Below are positions 6,747-14,418 of a DNA stretch of 14,418 nt, piece by piece. Position numbers and translations under genes: made by a program. The DNA is from Cryomorphaceae bacterium. Lineage in GTDB: Bacteria > Bacteroidota > Bacteroidia > Flavobacteriales_G > Salibacteraceae. The notes under the pieces are model-generated. The model did not search any database, was not told where the DNA came from, and worked only from the letters and a program-made list of their open reading frames with translations. The DNA is taken from NCBI GenBank assembly GCA_003564735.1, contig PXEK01000345.1, positions 1-14,418 on the forward strand. The letters are read 5' to 3'. Position 1 is the stretch's first letter, and every line of letters starts with the position of its first letter.

Positions 6747-9591
6747 GTATGGGGTGAATTTGAATTTCGTAAGTATGTGTATCGATTTTACACCACTCAT
6801 TCGTGTAAGCCTCAATTAAGTAATTACCGGCTTGAGGAAAGCTAAATAAGAAAGTATCGGCATTATTAAGCGTGACGGGAGTTCCGCCGGGGGCGTGCCA
6901 CTCTACCTTATTGACAAAAGCGGTATCATCAATATACAGTCCAAAAGTATCGCTTTCACATACGTTGGCGGGAGCTTGTAAAATATTGCGCGGTACGTCC
7001 ATGTCCACCACATCATATTCGTAGTAAATAGTACGCGTGCAATTGTTCACGGAATATACCAGCGTAATATTGTAATTCCCCTGAACGGGCATTGTCATTT
7101 GTACTGTATCGCCACTAAGCGACTGTGTGCCCGCAGCGTGGGTTATCGTCCATTGTTTTTGTAAAAGACCGGCGGTGTCAGTACTCACCAGAGTAAGTTG
7201 CTCATGCAAACAAGCGGGTCCGACTGTATCAATTTGTATCGGGGCTGCGGCGAGTACTTCAAAAGTATCGATATGCGTACAACCGTTGGCATCTGTCAGC
7301 GTCACGCTGTGAACGCCGACATCGTAGGTGGTAGTAAGGCCTGAATCTGAATTGGACCAAGAAACTTGAAAAGGCGGGAATCCGTCTAAATCCACGGCTT
7401 CAACCACGGCGGCATCACAGCCCGAAATCAAGTTTACTTCGGGGTTTGCGGAGATGTTGGCCGTGGTATCCAAGTCGAAGGTGAAGGTAAAAGAGTCCAA
7501 GCACGTTTCGAAGGAATAATACAACGTAACTTCGTGAAGACCTTTTTTGCGAATAGGAACTTGAAGGGTGTCGCCCGAAAAGCTTCGTGAACCGCTGCTA
7601 TCGGTAACCGTCCAGTTTTTTTGATAAAATCCTACAGAGCCGGAGCTCAACAGAGTAATATTTTGATTTAAGCATGCCGGTCCGGCGGTATCGGCAGTGA
7701 CTTGGGGCTTGGGTATGGAAATCACATCAAACGTATCGGCCCAAGTGCACCCGAGAGAATCGGTAACGGTAACGTTTTTGTTGCCGGGGGCAAGTAGGGT
7801 TTGTTGATTGGTGTCCCCGTTAGACCAAGAGAAGGAGTAAGGCGGCGTACCAAACTGTACTGAATCCACAGAGACGGGAGCCGAGGGGCATTCGGTGAAG
7901 GAGGCAGAGTCGTTGACTACTCTTGCTTCAAACTTTCGGCAAAACCATTCCTTACAAACGGCTAGAGGATCAACATAGCAGTCGTGAACTTCGACAAAGT
8001 CCATTTTGCCGTTAAAATACGAGCGGTAAGGTTGGTTAGCATAAGAATGAGTTCCTAAGCTCACGTGGTCTATTCCTGTGTTGAAGTCACCCGTTGGTTG
8101 ATTGAATGGAGTTTGTGCGACCTGCCGGTCATCCAGATACAATCTTAATGTATCGTCAGAACCGAGTGAAGCGGCAAAGCAGTGCCAGTTAGTGTCAGTT
8201 ACAGCCGGGTAATCAGCAGTTACGAGAGTGCCGTTTCCATCTTTTCTGGCACCGATACGATAAGTGGAGTTTGTGGAGGGAACTTCTTCGGCATAAAATA
8301 AAATAGCTGCGGGCCCCAAGGGAGCGTTTGATATATCATTCCTTTGCTGAAAGATAATATTATCCCCCTCAACCCCGCCACCGGGACCGAGCATTTGCGC
8401 ACCTGCTATAATAGTAAACTCATCACTTGCTATGATAGGTTGGTTGTTATTTACTTCAATATAATCGCTCGTGCCGTTAAATAGGAAAGCGCTGCCGGGC
8501 GTTCCTAAACGGTTTGTGGAAAAACTGCCGCCGGTGGCATTTCCGTGGTGGGTGTAATTCGAAGAATCGAGAGTGTTTGATTGAAAAGTGTAATCGCCTA
8601 CGAGGCAATCTGCACAACCCAGAGAGTCGATGAAGAATGAAGTGTCACTACAAAGTGAATTGTAATTTAAAAAGTCAATTTGATAATTACCGTGTTCGGC
8701 TACTATAAAGATAGTATCGCCAATATCTGTATAGTTTCCTGATGGGTAGTTAATCACCCAACTAGCACCCGGTGAAGATGTTCCCGTGTGATATACCTTA
8801 AAAGTATCTCCCGGGCACAAATTTTCAATATCGGGTTCAATACCTAAATTATAATTTATGGTGTAGTCATAAAGTCCTGAAATCTCAGCCGGAGAGAGTT
8901 GCCTATCCCAAATAGCACCATCATCTATTTTCCCCTCAAACATGTAAATAGGAGTGAAGTTATCGGGTGGAGGAGCACATCTTCGGTGCATACCAAATTG
9001 AAAGGGAATTTGCGTCGTATGGTCATGTTTGGGTACGGTAGCGGCATTTACGCGAACTCCATCAATGTAGAGTATAATGGAATCGTTTACCGCATCTTTT
9101 ACATAAGTAACCATGAACCAGTTTTTACAAACCTCGGGCAAAGGATGATAAACGTTTACATTATGAGTGTTACTGCGGTTTCTAATATTTGGTGCATCGG
9201 TGAACTGGATACCTGCGATATCAAGAGTTCCTCCGTATGGACATGAATATTTCCAGAACACTCTTTGCGATTGGCCAAATGATAAATTGGGATCCAAACT
9301 ATCGGGCTGAATCCAAACATTTAAAGTAAACGACTGATTTTGTGTGAAGTGAAAAGCATTGGGCCAATTAACCTCAATATAAGAATTTTGACCGTCAAAA
9401 TAGTATGCACTATTGGGGTTACCAAACCTATCCTCTGTAAGTTGTGCACCCGAAACAACACCATGTGCATTATTTAAACTCTCATCATTCGCATTGCCGT
9501 TAAAGGGGTACCAAGCTACAAGGCCGGCTTGAGGTATATTGGGAGGGATAGTTTGGGCGGCTAATTGCGAGCTTGCAAAAAGGATCAACAA
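5614..9591 (-). CDS. Large T9SS-exported surface protein, N-terminal segment (LamG and SprB-like modules)
   Basis: An open frame of 1325 codons, the main part of a giant predicted adhesin. Residue numbers count from the TTG at 9591. Order: remnant of a signal peptide ending QLAAQ; a LamG / concanavalin-like domain (about 20-243; LVAWYPFNGNANDESLNNAHG to GAIWDRQLSPAEISGLY); a short Ig-like linker; a second LamG-like domain (about 329-535); two alternating modules made of an SprB-like repeat (PPYSFSWSNG to VTVTDSLGC; PPFQVSWSNS to VTLTDANGC) and a GPACL-type Ig unit; then the tandem WNTG repeats from about 950. LamG domains often bind glycans or protein ligands; that role is inference here. The TTG at 9591 is only where the frame happens to open. 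The natural ATG at 9619 with a full signal peptide is one base out of frame across a T-run. The segment ends at an in-frame TGA replacing a conserved Trp. Either event would abolish full-length protein. Confidence 0.8.
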   Translation of the reverse strand: MLILFASSQLAAQTIPPNIPQAGLVAWYPFNGNANDESLNNAHGVVSGAQLTEDRFGNPNSAYYFDGQNSYIEVNWPNAFHFTQNQSFTLNVWIQPDSLDPNLSFGQSQRVFWKYSCPYGGTLDIAGIQFTDAPNIRNRSNTHNVNVYHPLPEVCKNWFMVTYVKDAVNDSIILYIDGVRVNAATVPKHDHTTQIPFQFGMHRRCAPPPDNFTPIYMFEGKIDDGAIWDRQLSPAEISGLYDYTINYNLGIEPDIENLCPGDTFKVYHTGTSSPGASWVINYPSGNYTDIGDTIFIVAEHGNYQIDFLNYNSLCSDTSFFIDSLGCADCLVGDYTFQSNTLDSSNYTHHGNATGGSFSTNRLGTPGSAFLFNGTSDYIEVNNNQPIIASDEFTIIAGAQMLGPGGGVEGDNIIFQQRNDISNAPLGPAAILFYAEEVPSTNSTYRIGARKDGNGTLVTADYPAVTDTNWHCFAASLGSDDTLRLYLDDRQVAQTPFNQPTGDFNTGIDHVSLGTHSYANQPYRSYFNGKMDFVEVHDCYVDPLAVCKEWFCRKFEARVVNDSASFTECPSAPVSVDSVQFGTPPYSFSWSNGDTNQQTLLAPGNKNVTVTDSLGCTWADTFDVISIPKPQVTADTAGPACLNQNITLLSSGSVGFYQKNWTVTDSSGSRSFSGDTLQVPIRKKGLHEVTLYYSFETCLDSFTFTFDLDTTANISANPEVNLISGCDAAVVEAVDLDGFPPFQVSWSNSDSGLTTTYDVGVHSVTLTDANGCTHIDTFEVLAAAPIQIDTVGPACLHEQLTLVSTDTAGLLQKQWTITHAAGTQSLSGDTVQMTMPVQGNYNITLVYSVNNCTRTIYYEYDVVDMDVPRNILQAPANVCESDTFGLYIDDTAFVNKVEWHAPGGTPVTLNNADTFLFSFPQAGNYLIEAYTNEWCKIDTHTYEIQIHPIPVADLGPDTLLCEGDSFIINLQDTTFRYDWNNGDTTSFLRVLEADTYSVTITSDYCGFDQDEVVIDSVIPALVNLPPDSIMCEGDSLLLDAEVALGSYIWNTGDTTPQIKVHSTGIYSVTSTNLCRSDKDSIDLKFTDLPTVKLGDDTAFCRGDTLVLNARGDTLSTYVWTDQSTDSTFVVTNSGMYRVTATNLCGDRVKGIHVTVADPPDLDLGPDTILCPDDIHILDAHNPFAQNYSWNTGAESPQIQPLEHGTYAVTMNHICGIYSDSVNVRFDRTPMTDLGPDSAYCFGDLVELDAGWSNANYLWNTGSGDSIIQAVNEGNYSVQVTNVCGSDQDTVTLWFHMPITLNLGEDTVICPGESFDLEVEGHRANFL

Positions 9592-9599
9592 AAAAAAAA
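9590..9599. repeat. Run of 10 A (T on the coding strand) inside the signal-peptide region
   Basis: Read on the minus strand from the ATG at 9619, the gene gives MLNRRFCFFF and then leaves the frame of the big protein at this run, reaching a stop at 9500-9502. With 9 instead of 10 bases it would read MLNRRFCFFLLILFASSQ then LAAQ: a basic n-region, a hydrophobic core and a signal-peptidase site joined directly to the large frame. A run of 12 would also work. A run of this kind at a start is a classical site for slipped-strand length change, and also a classical site for sequencing error. Confidence 0.8.
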
Positions 9600-9604
9600 C
9601 AAAA

Positions 9605-9610
9605 CCTCCT
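9605..9610 (-). promoter_or_regulatory. Shine-Dalgarno-like AGGAGG at the 5' end of the large surface gene
   Basis: A perfect AGGAGG lies 13 nt before the TTG at 9591. The spacing is too long for efficient use. In the reading from the ATG at 9619 the same bases simply encode the Arg-Arg of the signal peptide n-region, which I think is the better explanation, since Bacteroidota rarely depend on Shine-Dalgarno pairing. Confidence 0.3.
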
Positions 9611-9643
9611 ATTCAACATTTCAGTAAAAATCTAATGTGGTTG

Positions 9644-9651
9644 CAAGAGTA
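9644..9651 (-). promoter_or_regulatory. Possible -7 element of the large surface gene
   Basis: On the minus strand TACTCTTG matches TAnnTTTG at all but one fixed position. A T-rich TTTTA lies about 16-17 nt upstream as a weak -33 element. Transcription would start roughly 20 nt before the ATG at 9619. It suggests the surface gene has its own promoter and is not simply the last gene of the glycan cluster. Confidence 0.3.
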
Positions 9652-9720
9652 AGACGTAATTTTATGCTAAAAGTTGCTTTCTCTCCATATCAAAATCAAA
9701 ATTTAATAAAGCGTTAAATG

Positions 9721-11637
9721 TCAAAATTTACCCAAATAATATTGCCAAACGATACTGAAGGAGCTATTTCCATAGTCATACCCGCTGGGTAAGTCACCGT
9801 CAAAATCCTCGGGGACTCCCTTAACTTCATAAGCATGTTCAAAAGTTTTGGGTTTTTCACCTGAGTAACGCTGAACGAACTCAAAGTCAATCGCCTTTAA
9901 CTCACCGGCTTCAGTCAATAATACATTCTCGGGAGTGAAATTAATATACGCCAAGTTATTATCGTACATCTTTTTCATTATCGAGATGATTTGATTTCGA
10001 TATTTTCCCAGTTTCCTTTTTATGTCACTTGCGCTGTTATAGTCAATAACAGAGGGATAGTACTTCACTACATAATAACACTCTCCCACTTCCAATATTT
10101 CGGGACAGAAAAATTCATTTTGAAATAACCGTAACGTTTGCACTTCTCGCTCAAAAAACTTTTCGGCACCGATACGAAAAGTCTTTTTCACCGCTTTTTG
10201 ATGATTATACTTTATCAACTCTACCTTTGACCGACGACCTTTAGATAGTAGCTGAATAACAGGGTAGCGGGTATAGTAATTCTTTTTCTTCTCCTCAACT
10301 CTTTCTATCAATCGGTCAACTTCTTGTTTTTCAAAAAGCGTCTCTAAATACTCCAAGGCTTCAGACTCAGAATCTGCGCAGTGAATAGGGTTATAATACT
10401 TAAACCAGTGTTTGCGCCACAACATTTTACGACATTCTCTCTTAGCCTTAAGTACATTGGCATTGGTCAACCATCGATACTTCTTCTTCAAACTTAAACC
10501 CGGTTCAACGGGATGATAATCCAAAACCGTAACAGCTACTACGGGACCTCCGGCTTTGAGCTCATACCCTGCAGAATCCCATTTTCCGCCTCGTAATTCA
10601 TTTGCGGCTACAAGTTTTTGATCCGCGTTTAGGTGTGTCACATCTAGGATATCGAATTTTTTACTTTGGAATACCTCCAAAAAAGTATCTAAAAGTTTAT
10701 GCTCCATAGCCTTTTCTCTGACAAGGTAAACGGCATATTCTCCGCTAGAATCATCAGACTTGCAGGTATCGGAGTCAGGTAGTAAGAATTCAAGTTCGGG
10801 ATTAATATCTGCCAGTTTGGAAAGGGTATCAGAAGCCGGAGCAAACCTATTTTCAGTCAAAAATTGATGTATGGAGTTGACATCTATACTTTCGAGAGGT
10901 TCTTCAATTTTTTCGACCAACACCTTCAAGATGTTATCGTAATCATGTTCGAGGGATTCCGGCGTGTTTTCAAAACCTTTAACTCCTGACTTTTGACCTT
11001 TATGATAAAGGGCATGATAACTCATAGTTGAGAAATGGTGAAAGGCATCGGGAACCCTTACCATTCCTTTATAGAGTTTTGCTGTTTTGATGGTTTGTCT
11101 AAAAAGGTAATCGGGATAGTAAGGAAGATGATTCCAATGACCGGGTCGCTCTCCGTTATGTAAATAAATATCGCACTTATTTTTATTCTTGCGATAAGAA
11201 ATCAAGTCTTGAATTTTCTCAAATCCGCTCGGAAACATCAAAATATCCATATCCTCATCGTCAGGAAACTCAGGGAAATTCTCCCACCACCTCAGCAGTA
11301 CATACTCCACTCCTCTTTTCTCGAGTTCTTTTGCAAACTGAACCTTGTCCAAGCCGGCTTTAATATAACACCTTGCGCCACGAGTAACCCAACCCAATTC
11401 ATATGCTTTACTTTGCAGCCATTCCCATTCTTTAATCTTTTGCTTCAGTGTATCGGGTAATTTTTTGTGGATGGCCCTAAAGACTACTTGGGGTTGACGA
11501 ACAAGTTCAGTAATTTTTTCGCCTAAAACGTTTGATTTTTCACGCACCACATCCATTAGCAAACCCAAAAACTTCCCTTTATATTTGTGGATGACCAAAA
11601 CCAACCTCGGATTAATCTTTATTCTTTTAATATCCAT
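9721..11637 (-). CDS. Two-module protein: nucleotidyltransferase-like front, kinase-like back
   Basis: A 638-residue protein I cannot name. Residues about 108-215 resemble the nucleotidyltransferase fold: YVLLRWWENFPEFPDDEDMDIL (about 112-133) supplies a D129-x-D131 pair after a hydrophobic strand, and CDIYLH gives a possible third Asp (D156). Residues about 470-638 look like a protein-kinase fold: AVKKTF with candidate Lys484/485, FEREVQ as the helix C Glu, the catalytic-loop segment AYINFTPENVLL, and AIDFEF with Asp584 in place of DFG. In the catalytic loop the usual HxD is YxN (Asn566), while the metal-binding Asn571 is kept, so the domain may be inactive or use altered chemistry. No signal peptide or membrane segment is obvious; it is probably cytoplasmic. 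It lies 33 nt after the FkbM-type gene, so it belongs to the glycan operon. The role is unknown; transfer of a nucleotidyl or phosphate group in glycan synthesis is only a guess. The stop is TGA. Confidence 0.8.
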   Translation of the reverse strand: MDIKRIKINPRLVLVIHKYKGKFLGLLMDVVREKSNVLGEKITELVRQPQVVFRAIHKKLPDTLKQKIKEWEWLQSKAYELGWVTRGARCYIKAGLDKVQFAKELEKRGVEYVLLRWWENFPEFPDDEDMDILMFPSGFEKIQDLISYRKNKNKCDIYLHNGERPGHWNHLPYYPDYLFRQTIKTAKLYKGMVRVPDAFHHFSTMSYHALYHKGQKSGVKGFENTPESLEHDYDNILKVLVEKIEEPLESIDVNSIHQFLTENRFAPASDTLSKLADINPELEFLLPDSDTCKSDDSSGEYAVYLVREKAMEHKLLDTFLEVFQSKKFDILDVTHLNADQKLVAANELRGGKWDSAGYELKAGGPVVAVTVLDYHPVEPGLSLKKKYRWLTNANVLKAKRECRKMLWRKHWFKYYNPIHCADSESEALEYLETLFEKQEVDRLIERVEEKKKNYYTRYPVIQLLSKGRRSKVELIKYNHQKAVKKTFRIGAEKFFEREVQTLRLFQNEFFCPEILEVGECYYVVKYYPSVIDYNSASDIKRKLGKYRNQIISIMKKMYDNNLAYINFTPENVLLTEAGELKAIDFEFVQRYSGEKPKTFEHAYEVKGVPEDFDGDLPSGYDYGNSSFSIVWQYYLGKF

Positions 11638-11670
11638 CGCTCTAGTTACCTTTTATCCCAACTCTTAAAC

Positions 11671-12636
11671 TTAATGCCATGCAAGTACTCGCCCCAATTT
11701 ACCCGAAATTACATTTAAACCTGCTGACTCAAGTTGCGGTACAATAATTTTATAGAGCTTAACCCCCTCCCTGTAATACCATCCCGGCGTTGTTAACCTC
11801 AGGTTTTTAGATTTTTCCAAAACACCTTGCATCCCTTCAATCACCTCCGGCTCTGCACCATTTACCGTAATATTAATATAATCAACCGAATTTACATTCG
11901 GTAATTCAACATCAATCTTAACTACATCGACTTCTAAATTGTTGAAATTAGAATCTTCAACCTCTTTACTCAGTGTCTTTTTCTTTAAGGAATTGGCGGT
12001 ATGACCACCGGTGTAAAAAATACCCTTTCCTGAAAAATTTGAAACAGCTTTAGGCACAATAGTTACATTTTTAATTCCGTTTTTATCTATGTTTTTTCGC
12101 AAAAGTGCCAATGACTCAGGAAAAGATTCGAAAGCGAAAACTTTGCCGGTTTTTCCCGCTCGTTCAGCTAATTTTAAAGTCCCAAAGCCGGTAAATGCTC
12201 CAATATCTAAAATGACATCTCCATTTCTTATTTTAAACCGATCTGCAATTTGGGCTTTTTCAACCATAGGGAAATCAAAATCGTTTAAAGGATCTCGTAT
12301 CGGTTTGAAACGTGATTCTTTAAAAAAACTCTCCCCCGGTGTAGATCTCGGCAAAAGATACCTATCGACAATTTCATAAGCCACTTTAAAACAGCGCTCA
12401 TCGATATACGGGATTTCATTTTTGATTGCCTGATGTAATAATCTATTGGGCTTATTTGGTAGAAAACCAAAGAATACCGGTCCGCCTTCAAGTTCTATAA
12501 ATGGATCCCCATCAGCATCTAAACCTTGACTTGCAATTTTTAAATTACACAACTCTTCTGCTAAAAATCGCTCCCTGCGCTTAAGATAAAACTTGTACAA
12601 AAAAGTGGGTGCATAATGCTTTATTTTTTCAATCAT
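11671..12636 (-). CDS. FkbM-family SAM-dependent methyltransferase
   Basis: A 321-residue predicted methyltransferase, in this context most likely acting on a sugar hydroxyl of a surface polysaccharide. SAM-binding motif I is VILDIGAFTGFGTLKL, followed by KVFAFESFPESLALLRKNI (motif II acidic residue) and NVTIVPKAVSN. VDYINITVNGAEPEVIEGM corresponds to the FkbM signature usually written D.iKiDvEG.E; here the acidic residues are replaced (NITVNGAE), a deviation worth noting. I chose the ATG at 12636 because it overlaps the flippase stop in the 8-nt string ATGATTGA; the frame is open to an ATG at 12687, which would overlap the flippase by about 59 nt. It is translationally linked to the flippase and followed after 33 nt by the nucleotidyltransferase/kinase-like gene. 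The stop is TAA. Confidence 0.85.
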   Translation of the reverse strand: MIEKIKHYAPTFLYKFYLKRRERFLAEELCNLKIASQGLDADGDPFIELEGGPVFFGFLPNKPNRLLHQAIKNEIPYIDERCFKVAYEIVDRYLLPRSTPGESFFKESRFKPIRDPLNDFDFPMVEKAQIADRFKIRNGDVILDIGAFTGFGTLKLAERAGKTGKVFAFESFPESLALLRKNIDKNGIKNVTIVPKAVSNFSGKGIFYTGGHTANSLKKKTLSKEVEDSNFNNLEVDVVKIDVELPNVNSVDYINITVNGAEPEVIEGMQGVLEKSKNLRLTTPGWYYREGVKLYKIIVPQLESAGLNVISGKLGRVLAWH

Positions 12637-13891
12637 AGCTCTTAAATAAATGAAGTCTGTTAAATACCACGGCATTGTAAAACACATAAAACAGAATAGT
12701 TGATCCTGCTAACGCCCATATCATTGACGTGACTTGATCCCTAAACAAAAAGAGAAAAACCAAACGGGATAAAAAGAAAAAACTCATCATGAGTAAATAT
12801 AAATTTTGACTATCAATAATTCTCAAAGCACTAGCCGTAACATTTGAGACAAAATGAAAAATTTTTGCTAAAATAAGAATTTTAATCATCCAACCTACCT
12901 GTTCCCAATTCTTACCCAAAACAAGATCTATCAACATCTCACCTCCAAAAATTATAAACAATGTTGCCAAAAGACCTATTGAACCCAAAACCTTAATGTT
13001 TTGAGTAAAAAACGTTTTTAAATCCGCCTTGTTACTTAAGGCTTTTTCTGCCGCGGACTTATAAAAAACCTCCTTTACAGACTTAGCTATTAAGTCCAAT
13101 GGTGCATCAATTATTAAAGCAGCCATAGCATAAAGACCTGCGGCGTCGCTACCATGATACTTCGCAATCAAAAATATAGGTAACTTAACGGTTAAGGATA
13201 ATAAAAACACACCCGGCATTTCAAAAATGAAAAATCGCCTGTACTTCACAGCTACATTTTTCAAAGCTGAAAAAGTAGTTTTCACACTAAATTGCACAAT
13301 AAAAAATGAATAAACTGAGGCGACTGCCATTCCCGCAAAATGCCCCCAGAACAATGAACTGAAAACAGGTTTTAGATATCCAAAACCTACCTTCCCTCCA
13401 TTCATAATAATCGAATTAATCACATTATTGATTGAGAGTTGTCCATACTTTTTTTCGGCGATGAAGTTATATCTGGTAATTTGAAACAGTCCTATAAAGA
13501 AAAAAAGCAGAATCATATACAGAATATAAGGCTTCAGAACCTCAGCATCCAACAGCTCCAGAATAAAATGACCCATTGTAAAAAATATAACACCTAAAAT
13601 TATCGTCGTTCCACAAAGTAAAATTAGGCACAGCGTGAACAAATCATTACGTTCCTTTTGATTGGCAGTTAAAACAATAGCTGTTTCATACTTTAGAGAA
13701 CCTACTACGGAGAGTGCAGTTAAAAGTGATAACATTACCTGAAAATTGCCATACTCATCGGGATTATAAATTCTCGAGATTACCGGAATTATCAAAAAAC
13801 TTATAGCAAATGCAACCGTTGAACCCGTAAAAACCTTTAAAATAGATTTTGAGTACTCTCCGGAAAATAAATGTTGAATCTTATCTTTCAA
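12629..13891 (-). CDS. Wzx-type polysaccharide flippase (MOP superfamily)
   Basis: A 420-residue integral inner-membrane protein with about eleven to twelve hydrophobic segments. The N-terminus VFTGSTVAFAISFLIIPVIS followed by RIYNPDEYGNF is the typical opening of Wzx / O-antigen translocases, which move undecaprenyl-linked glycan repeat units to the periplasmic face. The SLKYETAIVL segment and a central GLYAMAALIIDAPLDLIAKS stretch also fit. The start is a TTG at 13891, because a TAA stop lies immediately upstream in frame and the next Met is at residue 53, inside the second membrane segment. AAGGG lies just upstream. The gene is 39 nt downstream of the glycosyltransferase stop and overlaps the methyltransferase start by 8 nt. 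The DNA is visibly A+T-rich compared with the large surface gene, as often seen in exchanged glycan clusters. The stop is TGA. Confidence 0.88.
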   Translation of the reverse strand: MKDKIQHLFSGEYSKSILKVFTGSTVAFAISFLIIPVISRIYNPDEYGNFQVMLSLLTALSVVGSLKYETAIVLTANQKERNDLFTLCLILLCGTTIILGVIFFTMGHFILELLDAEVLKPYILYMILLFFFIGLFQITRYNFIAEKKYGQLSINNVINSIIMNGGKVGFGYLKPVFSSLFWGHFAGMAVASVYSFFIVQFSVKTTFSALKNVAVKYRRFFIFEMPGVFLLSLTVKLPIFLIAKYHGSDAAGLYAMAALIIDAPLDLIAKSVKEVFYKSAAEKALSNKADLKTFFTQNIKVLGSIGLLATLFIIFGGEMLIDLVLGKNWEQVGWMIKILILAKIFHFVSNVTASALRIIDSQNLYLLMMSFFFLSRLVFLFLFRDQVTSMIWALAGSTILFYVFYNAVVFNRLHLFKSYD

Positions 13892-13930
13892 TTAACCCTT
13901 TTTATTTCATGATATGCAAACAGCCGAATA

Positions 13931-14418
13931 CTATGCTGTAATGTCCTTAAAAACTTCACTCAACCTTCGGGTTTGACTTTTACGACTATAAAAAAGTGTC
14001 GCTTCATCGGGCTCATAGGTTTTGTCATTTGTATGGTTTACATGCCGCTCAAACATACCCGCAAGCTCATTCCTAATACCATCCTCGTCTTCATAACTTA
14101 ACATTTTACCTCTTCTTGTATTATCTAAAACCTCAGCTGCATTTCCCTGCGTAGGACCCACAGCCAAAATATCACTTCCCGCTGCCAAATACTCGAACAG
14201 CTTCCCCGTTAAAATAAGCTCATTGCCTTTGGAATCGGGAATGATAAAAAGTAAAACACTCGCTGCAGACATTTCTTTTACTGCTTCACTATGTGCCATA
14301 AAGGGTTGCTTAACCACTCTTTCCCGCGGCAAAACACCTCTTAGTTTCGTTAAAATATCTTCATGCACATTGCCGACAAAAACCAACTCGAACGCTTTGG
14401 CAAGCTCATTATTTTCAT
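13931..14418 (-). CDS. Glycosyltransferase, C-terminal part (cut by window edge)
   Basis: The 3' end of a GT-B (GT4-like) glycosyltransferase; the frame is open to the edge of the window, so the start and acceptor-binding half lie outside. About 161 codons are visible. FELVFVGNVHEDIL is the first strand of the donor-binding Rossmann domain. AHSEAVKEMSAASVLLFII is the segment leading to the active site, and GKLFEYLAAGSDILAVGP is the conserved E..KxFEYLA.G.PIL region that contacts the sugar nucleotide. The protein ends ITA and a TAG stop. It would transfer a sugar to a lipid-linked glycan on the cytoplasmic side. It is the most upstream visible gene of the leftward glycan cluster, followed after 39 nt by the flippase. 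Donor and linkage cannot be told. Confidence 0.88.
   Translation of the reverse strand, partial: ENNELAKAFELVFVGNVHEDILTKLRGVLPRERVVKQPFMAHSEAVKEMSAASVLLFIIPDSKGNELILTGKLFEYLAAGSDILAVGPTQGNAAEVLDNTRRGKMLSYEDEDGIRNELAGMFERHVNHTNDKTYEPDEATLFYSRKSQTRRLSEVFKDITA

Noticed and set aside
8899..9246. Plus-strand open frame of 115 codons
   Set aside because: It is antisense to the first LamG-like domain and has no recognisable motif.

Overview
The window reads as chromosomal DNA from a marine or environmental Bacteroidota, probably a Flavobacteriia-like lineage. Four things point there: a type IX secretion (T9SS) type B C-terminal domain with SprB-like repeats, a Bacteroidota-type GlmU-like protein, a lipoprotein with a Bacteroidota-style lipobox, and promoters of the Bacteroidota form (TTTG, about 18 nt, TAnnTTTG). 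All genes but one are on the minus strand.

Left part (1-4616), housekeeping: the 5' end of lon (cut by the window edge), a GlmU-like sugar-nucleotide enzyme, ribosomal protein bL31 type B with a clear promoter and an intrinsic terminator, a divergent plus-strand beta-helix lipoprotein, and upp (uracil salvage).

Middle (4804-9619): one very large cell-surface gene encoding two LamG-like domains, SprB-like modules, eight tandem Ig-like repeats of about 69 residues and a T9SS type B sorting domain. As given it is broken twice. The good ATG and signal peptide are out of frame across a run of 10 A (plus strand) that needs 9. An in-frame TGA also sits where every related repeat but one has a conserved Trp. 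These are either sequence errors, decay, or an on/off switch (phase variation) at the homopolymer.

Right part (9721-14418): the end of a surface-glycan cluster transcribed leftward: glycosyltransferase (partial), Wzx-type flippase, FkbM-type methyltransferase overlapping the flippase by 8 nt, then a two-module protein with a nucleotidyltransferase-like front half and a protein-kinase-like back half whose catalytic Asp is replaced by Asn. This cluster looks more A+T-rich than the large surface gene.

No tRNA, rRNA, CRISPR array or insertion sequence was seen, and there is no gene-free stretch over 300 bases.
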